DNA from: Gemmatimonadales bacterium
GTDB taxonomy: Bacteria > Gemmatimonadota > Gemmatimonadetes > Longimicrobiales > Gaopeijiaceae
Assembly: GCA_020344755.1 (NCBI GenBank)
Contig: CP070829.1
Coordinates: forward strand, 1,473,346-1,508,374
Reading direction: 5' to 3'
DNA length: 35,029 nucleotides
The notes under the pieces are model-generated. The model searched no databases. It was given only the letters and a program-made list of their open reading frames with translations, and had not been told where the DNA came from. Below, piece after piece: positions 31,835-35,029 of this stretch (positions within the stretch are counted from its first letter, which is position 1; each line of letters begins with the position of its first letter). The position numbers were made by a program, and so were the translations under genes.

Positions 31835-32941
31835 GTGTCTCTCTCCCCAGGTCGCTTCTTCCTGCCCGGGCCCACCGAGGTCCACCCTTCTGTCCTCGAA
31901 GCGCAGGCCCGCCCTGTCATCGGCCATCGCGGCCCGGAGATGCGTGCCCTCATGGAGAGGCTCCAGCCCGGGCTTCAGGACGTCTTCCGCACCCGACGGC
32001 CCGTCATGGTGTCTACCTCGTCCGCCACGGGCCTGATGGAGGGAGCGGTGCGGGGCGGGGTCCGGCGGCGGCTCCTTTGCCTGGTCAACGGTGCCTTCAG
32101 CGAGCGGTTCGCGACCATCGCCGCCGGCTGCGGCGTCCCACACGAGATTCTCGAGGTGGCGTGGGGGAACGTCCACGATCCGGGCGCCGTGGCCGATCGC
32201 ATGGCCGCGGGAAGCTTCGACGCGGTGAGCCTGGTCCACTCGGAGACGTCCACCGGCGCACTCAATCCGGTGGAGTCGCTCGTCGAGGCCATACGCCAGT
32301 TCCCGGACGTGCAAGTCCTGGTGGACTCGGTGACCGGGATCGGCGGCGCCCCGTTCCTCACGGACGAGTGGGGTGTGGACCTGGTCCTGACGGGATCCCA
32401 GAAGGCACTGGCGCTCCCGCCGGGCCTGGCGTTCGGGGTTGCCAGTGAAGCCTTTCTCGAGCGGGCGAACTCGCTGGAGGGCCGTGGCATGTACCTGGAC
32501 GTGGTGGGCTTCTACCAGCAGTTGGCGAAATCGCAGACCCCCACCACCCCAGCCGTGACGCTTCTCTACGCTCTGGAGGAGCAGTTGAAGCGGATCGAGG
32601 CCGAGAGCATGGAGGGGCGTTGGGCCCGCCACGGAGAGATGTCCCGCAGGACCTGCGACTGGGTCGACGAGTTGGGCCACCGCCTGGAGCTCGACCTCCA
32701 CGTGCTCGCGCCCGAGGGAGGGAGGTCTCCCACCGTGACCTGCATCCGACTGCCCGTGGATCTCGAGGGCCCCCGCGTCGTCTCGGCCATGCGGGAGCGG
32801 GGCTGGGTGATCGGCGGAGGGTACGGGAAGCTGAAGCCGAACTGCATCCGGATCGGACACATGGGTGACCATACCGTCGAACAACTCGAGGAGCTGCTGG
32901 ACGTCCTGGAGCAGGTCATCCGGAAGGAGACGGGCACGTGA
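31835..32941 (+). CDS. class V aminotransferase (alanine-glyoxylate/serine-pyruvate type)
   Basis: The 368-residue PLP enzyme has the family opening FLPGPTEVHPSVLEAQARPVIGHRGPE, the SSATGLMEGAV phosphate loop, VLVDSVTGIGG with the Asp that contacts the pyridine nitrogen, and TGSQKAL with the PLP Lys (K190). The C-terminal GYGKLKPNCIRIGHMGD is also typical. GTG at 31835 follows a GGAG. It overlaps serA by GTGA (32938-32941), so it is co-translated with it. In this setting it may serve as the aminotransferase of serine synthesis in place of SerC, as class V enzymes do in some organisms. Glyoxylate-type activity is the alternative. Confidence 0.9.
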   Translation: MSLSPGRFFLPGPTEVHPSVLEAQARPVIGHRGPEMRALMERLQPGLQDVFRTRRPVMVSTSSATGLMEGAVRGGVRRRLLCLVNGAFSERFATIAAGCGVPHEILEVAWGNVHDPGAVADRMAAGSFDAVSLVHSETSTGALNPVESLVEAIRQFPDVQVLVDSVTGIGGAPFLTDEWGVDLVLTGSQKALALPPGLAFGVASEAFLERANSLEGRGMYLDVVGFYQQLAKSQTPTTPAVTLLYALEEQLKRIEAESMEGRWARHGEMSRRTCDWVDELGHRLELDLHVLAPEGGRSPTVTCIRLPVDLEGPRVVSAMRERGWVIGGGYGKLKPNCIRIGHMGDHTVEQLEELLDVLEQVIRKETGT

Positions 32942-34530
32942 GCTTTCGGGTACTGGTCACGGACAAGATCTCGCAGGAGGGACTGTCCCCCCTCGCCGGA
33001 GAGTCTCGGCTCGAGGTGGTGCAGGAGAACGACAGCACAGGTGCACCCTTTCTGGCGGAACTGACCCAGGCTCACGGCCTGCTGCTCCGGTCTGCGACCC
33101 GCGTGACGGAGGAGCTGTTGGCGGGGGCCCCCTCCCTCCGGGTGGTGGGCCGTGCAGGAGTGGGTGTCGACAATATCGACATCGAGGCCTGCACGCGGCG
33201 GGGTGTGGCGGTGTTCAACGCGCCGGCGGGCAACACCGTCTCCGCTGCCGAGCTCGCCTTCGCGCTGATCCTGGCCAGCGCCCGCCGGATTGCGGCCGCG
33301 GACCGGTCCGTGCGCGTGGGGGAGTGGGATCGATCCCGCTTCAAGGGTACCGAGCTTCGGGGAAAAGCGCTGGGACTCGTGGGGGCCGGCCGGATCGGTG
33401 GTGAGGTCGCGCGGCGCGCGAGGGCTTTCGGGATGAAGCTCCTCATCTACGACCCCTATCTCACGGACGAACGGGTGCGGGAGCTCGGGGGTGAGCGCCG
33501 CGAGCTGGACGACCTTCTCCGCGAGGCGGACATGGTGAGCCTCCACGTGCCCCTGACCGAATCCACCCGGGGCCTGCTGGATCGCCATCGCCTGAGCCTG
33601 TTGAAGCCCAGCACCCACCTCGTGAACGCCTCGCGCGGGGGTGTGGTGGACGAGGAGGCGCTGGCGGAGGCGCTCTGCGAAGGACGGCTGGCCGGGGCCG
33701 CCCTGGACGTCTACGCCAGCGAACCGCTGGCGGAGGACAGCCCCCTCCGGTCCGCACCGGACCTCCTGCTGACTCCTCACCTGGGCGCGTCGACCCTGGA
33801 AGCCCAGGAGCGGGTCGCCTCCGAGGTGGCGCAGGCGGTGCGCGCGGCCCTGCTCGATGGCGATCTTGCCGGGGCGCTGAACGCTCCCTCTGTGGGCGGG
33901 GCTGTGCTGCGTCGCCTCGGTCCCCTTCTCGACCTGGCCCGGCGCCTTGGGCGGCTGGCGGTCGCGCTGGCACCCGGCGGCATCAGCGCCGTCGAGGTCG
34001 GCTACGCCGGGGACGCGGACGACGCGCTCGGCGTTCTGCCGCGCCATGTCCTCATGGGGCTGCTCACCCCCGTCCTGGGTCGAGATCAGGTGAACGTGGT
34101 GAATGCCGCCGTGTTGGCGGAGAACAGGGGGATTTCGGTATCCACCCGGCGGCTGGCCCGCAGGACGCTACCCGGAGAGCGCGTGGAGGTGGAGGTCACC
34201 ACCTCCGGCGGCCCGGTCTCGCTGGACGGAGCCCTCCTCGGCGAGCACCATCCCCGACTGGTGGGGCTGGACGGGTACGATGTGAACGTGGCCCCATCCG
34301 GGACCCTCCTCGTGCTTCGGAACCGGGACGTACCCGGCGTGATCGGGCGAGTCGGGACGCTCCTGGGTGCGGCGGGTCTGAACATCGCCGAGTACCACCA
34401 GGCCCGCCGGTCCGAAGGGGGAGATGCGCTGGCAGCGGTGGTTCTGGACGGCGCCTTTCCCGGTGAGGTCCTGGAGCAACTGGCGGAGCTCCCGGAGATC
34501 ACCGACGCCCGGGTCGTGGAGCTGGACTAG
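32938..34530 (+). CDS. serA: D-3-phosphoglycerate dehydrogenase
   Basis: SerA oxidises 3-phosphoglycerate to 3-phosphohydroxypyruvate, the first step of serine synthesis. The 530-residue protein is the long form. GRAGVGVDNIDIEA (71-84) and the NAD site LGLVGAGRIGG (145-155) are clear; catalytic residues are R233 (ASRGG), E262 (SEP) and H281 (TPHLG). Residues about 310-450 form the intervening domain, and a C-terminal ACT domain (LLVLRNRDVPGVIGRVGTLLGAAGLNIAEYH) probably gives serine feedback. It overlaps the aminotransferase gene, and the MutS-family gene follows four bases later. Confidence 0.95.
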   Translation: MSFRVLVTDKISQEGLSPLAGESRLEVVQENDSTGAPFLAELTQAHGLLLRSATRVTEELLAGAPSLRVVGRAGVGVDNIDIEACTRRGVAVFNAPAGNTVSAAELAFALILASARRIAAADRSVRVGEWDRSRFKGTELRGKALGLVGAGRIGGEVARRARAFGMKLLIYDPYLTDERVRELGGERRELDDLLREADMVSLHVPLTESTRGLLDRHRLSLLKPSTHLVNASRGGVVDEEALAEALCEGRLAGAALDVYASEPLAEDSPLRSAPDLLLTPHLGASTLEAQERVASEVAQAVRAALLDGDLAGALNAPSVGGAVLRRLGPLLDLARRLGRLAVALAPGGISAVEVGYAGDADDALGVLPRHVLMGLLTPVLGRDQVNVVNAAVLAENRGISVSTRRLARRTLPGERVEVEVTTSGGPVSLDGALLGEHHPRLVGLDGYDVNVAPSGTLLVLRNRDVPGVIGRVGTLLGAAGLNIAEYHQARRSEGGDALAAVVLDGAFPGEVLEQLAELPEITDARVVELD

Positions 34531-34534
34531 TCCG

Positions 34535-35029
34535 GTGTCCGACTTGGGCGGTCGAGATTCGGAGGGCCAGAGCCCCCGTTCACGATACCAGGGGCGCTTG
34601 GAGGCCCTGGACCGGGAGGTGGGGGTCCTGGAGGCGCGCAGCCGCAGGTTCACCGTCCTCCGCTCCGCGACATTCCTGTCTGCGCTGGCGGCGTGGGTGG
34701 TGGCGGATCTGGCGGACGCCGCCGGGCCCGGGCGTGGGGCCGCCCTCGTCCTCGTTGGCGTGTTCTTCTTCCTGGTGCGCCTACACCGGCGTGTGCGTGC
34801 GGAGCGGAGACGGGTGGACATGGCCCGCCAGTGGGCGGAGGAGGGACTCGCCCGCCTCGACCGGCGCTGGGAGGCGCTCCCGGCTCCAGAGGCTGGCCGA
34901 GACCTGACGGGCCACCCCTACGCCGCCGACCTGGACCTGTACGGACCGGCGTCCCTGGCGAGCCTCCTGGCTCCGGTGCACACGGCGCCGGGTCGCACGA
35001 CTCTGGATTCCTGGCTCCTGGAGCCGACG
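34535..35029 (+). CDS. MutS-family membrane protein, 5' part only
   Basis: The frame from GTG at 34535 stays open to the window end, giving 165 residues of a longer protein. An N-terminal charged region with a coiled-coil-like LEALDREVGVLEARSRR is followed by two hydrophobic segments (about 43-60 and 68-83, ALVLVGVFFFLVRL). RWEALPAPEAGRDLTGHPYAADLDLYGPASLASLL is the conserved entry to the MutS clamp/lever region in the membrane-anchored MutS-like ATPases. The ATPase domain lies beyond the window. It begins four bases after serA stops. No DNA-mismatch-binding domain is present in the visible part, so a role in mismatch repair should not be assumed. Confidence 0.75.
   Translation, partial: MSDLGGRDSEGQSPRSRYQGRLEALDREVGVLEARSRRFTVLRSATFLSALAAWVVADLADAAGPGRGAALVLVGVFFFLVRLHRRVRAERRRVDMARQWAEEGLARLDRRWEALPAPEAGRDLTGHPYAADLDLYGPASLASLLAPVHTAPGRTTLDSWLLEPT

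Noticed and set aside
1..35029. CRISPR array, insertion sequence, tRNA, rRNA or prophage
   Set aside because: No regularly spaced repeats, transposase, integrase, phage genes or RNA-gene cloverleaf patterns were seen in either strand.

Overview
The window is GC-rich, gene-dense bacterial DNA with 31 coding regions on both strands. Short gaps, many GTG starts and frequent 4-base stop/start overlaps are typical of it. It carries many secreted or lipoprotein peptidases and amidohydrolases, CsrA, TypA, an ABC-class ATPase of the COG3044 type, a class IV-like histone-deacetylase homologue and a deoxyhypusine-synthase homologue. That mixture suggests a heterotroph of the Gemmatimonadota type. This assignment is inferred from gene content only; there is no rRNA or other marker to settle it. 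I see no tRNA, rRNA, CRISPR array, insertion sequence or prophage.

Layout. 1-1756: a Tat-exported Cys-rich protein translationally coupled to a galactokinase. 1814-5266: a lipoprotein M14 peptidase (minus), a four-helix membrane protein (plus) and a secreted amidohydrolase (minus). 5418-10135 (minus): a four-gene unit, HDAC-like, D-cysteine-desulfhydrase-like, nucleotidyltransferase and SSS symporter. 10317-11623 (minus): DtxR-type regulator coupled to uridine kinase. 11733-12471 (plus): ApaG and a 64-residue protein. 12437-16014 (minus): COG3044 ATPase coupled to a large unknown protein. 16155-20490 (plus): gamma-glutamyltranspeptidase coupled to an N-acyl-D-amino-acid deacylase-like protein, then the deoxyhypusine-synthase homologue, closed by a 13-bp-stem hairpin. 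20578-22542 (minus): secreted copper amine oxidase. 23005-24485 (plus): secreted M55 D-aminopeptidase coupled to a small lipoprotein. 24482-28084 (minus): AGMO-like membrane hydroxylase, secreted M20 peptidase, two-helix membrane protein and Smr protein. 28335-35029 (plus): TypA, CsrA, thioredoxin-like, dCMP-deaminase-like, class V aminotransferase, SerA, and the start of a membrane MutS-family protein that runs off the window.

How the genes fit together. The strongest theme is scavenging of peptides and modified or D-amino acids outside the cytoplasm: M14, GGT, D-acylase-like, DppA-like, M20 and two amidohydrolases, with a possible intracellular D-amino-acid-degrading PLP enzyme and a sodium symporter. 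A second, weaker theme is amine/polyamine chemistry (DHS homologue, copper amine oxidase, HDAC-fold hydrolase). The aminotransferase-SerA pair suggests serine synthesis. Functions for the COG3044 ATPase and its partner, the 64-residue protein and three membrane proteins cannot be given from sequence alone. No single unambiguous new system is visible; the best candidates are the DHS homologue, the COG3044 pair and the CYCGC-galactokinase pair.
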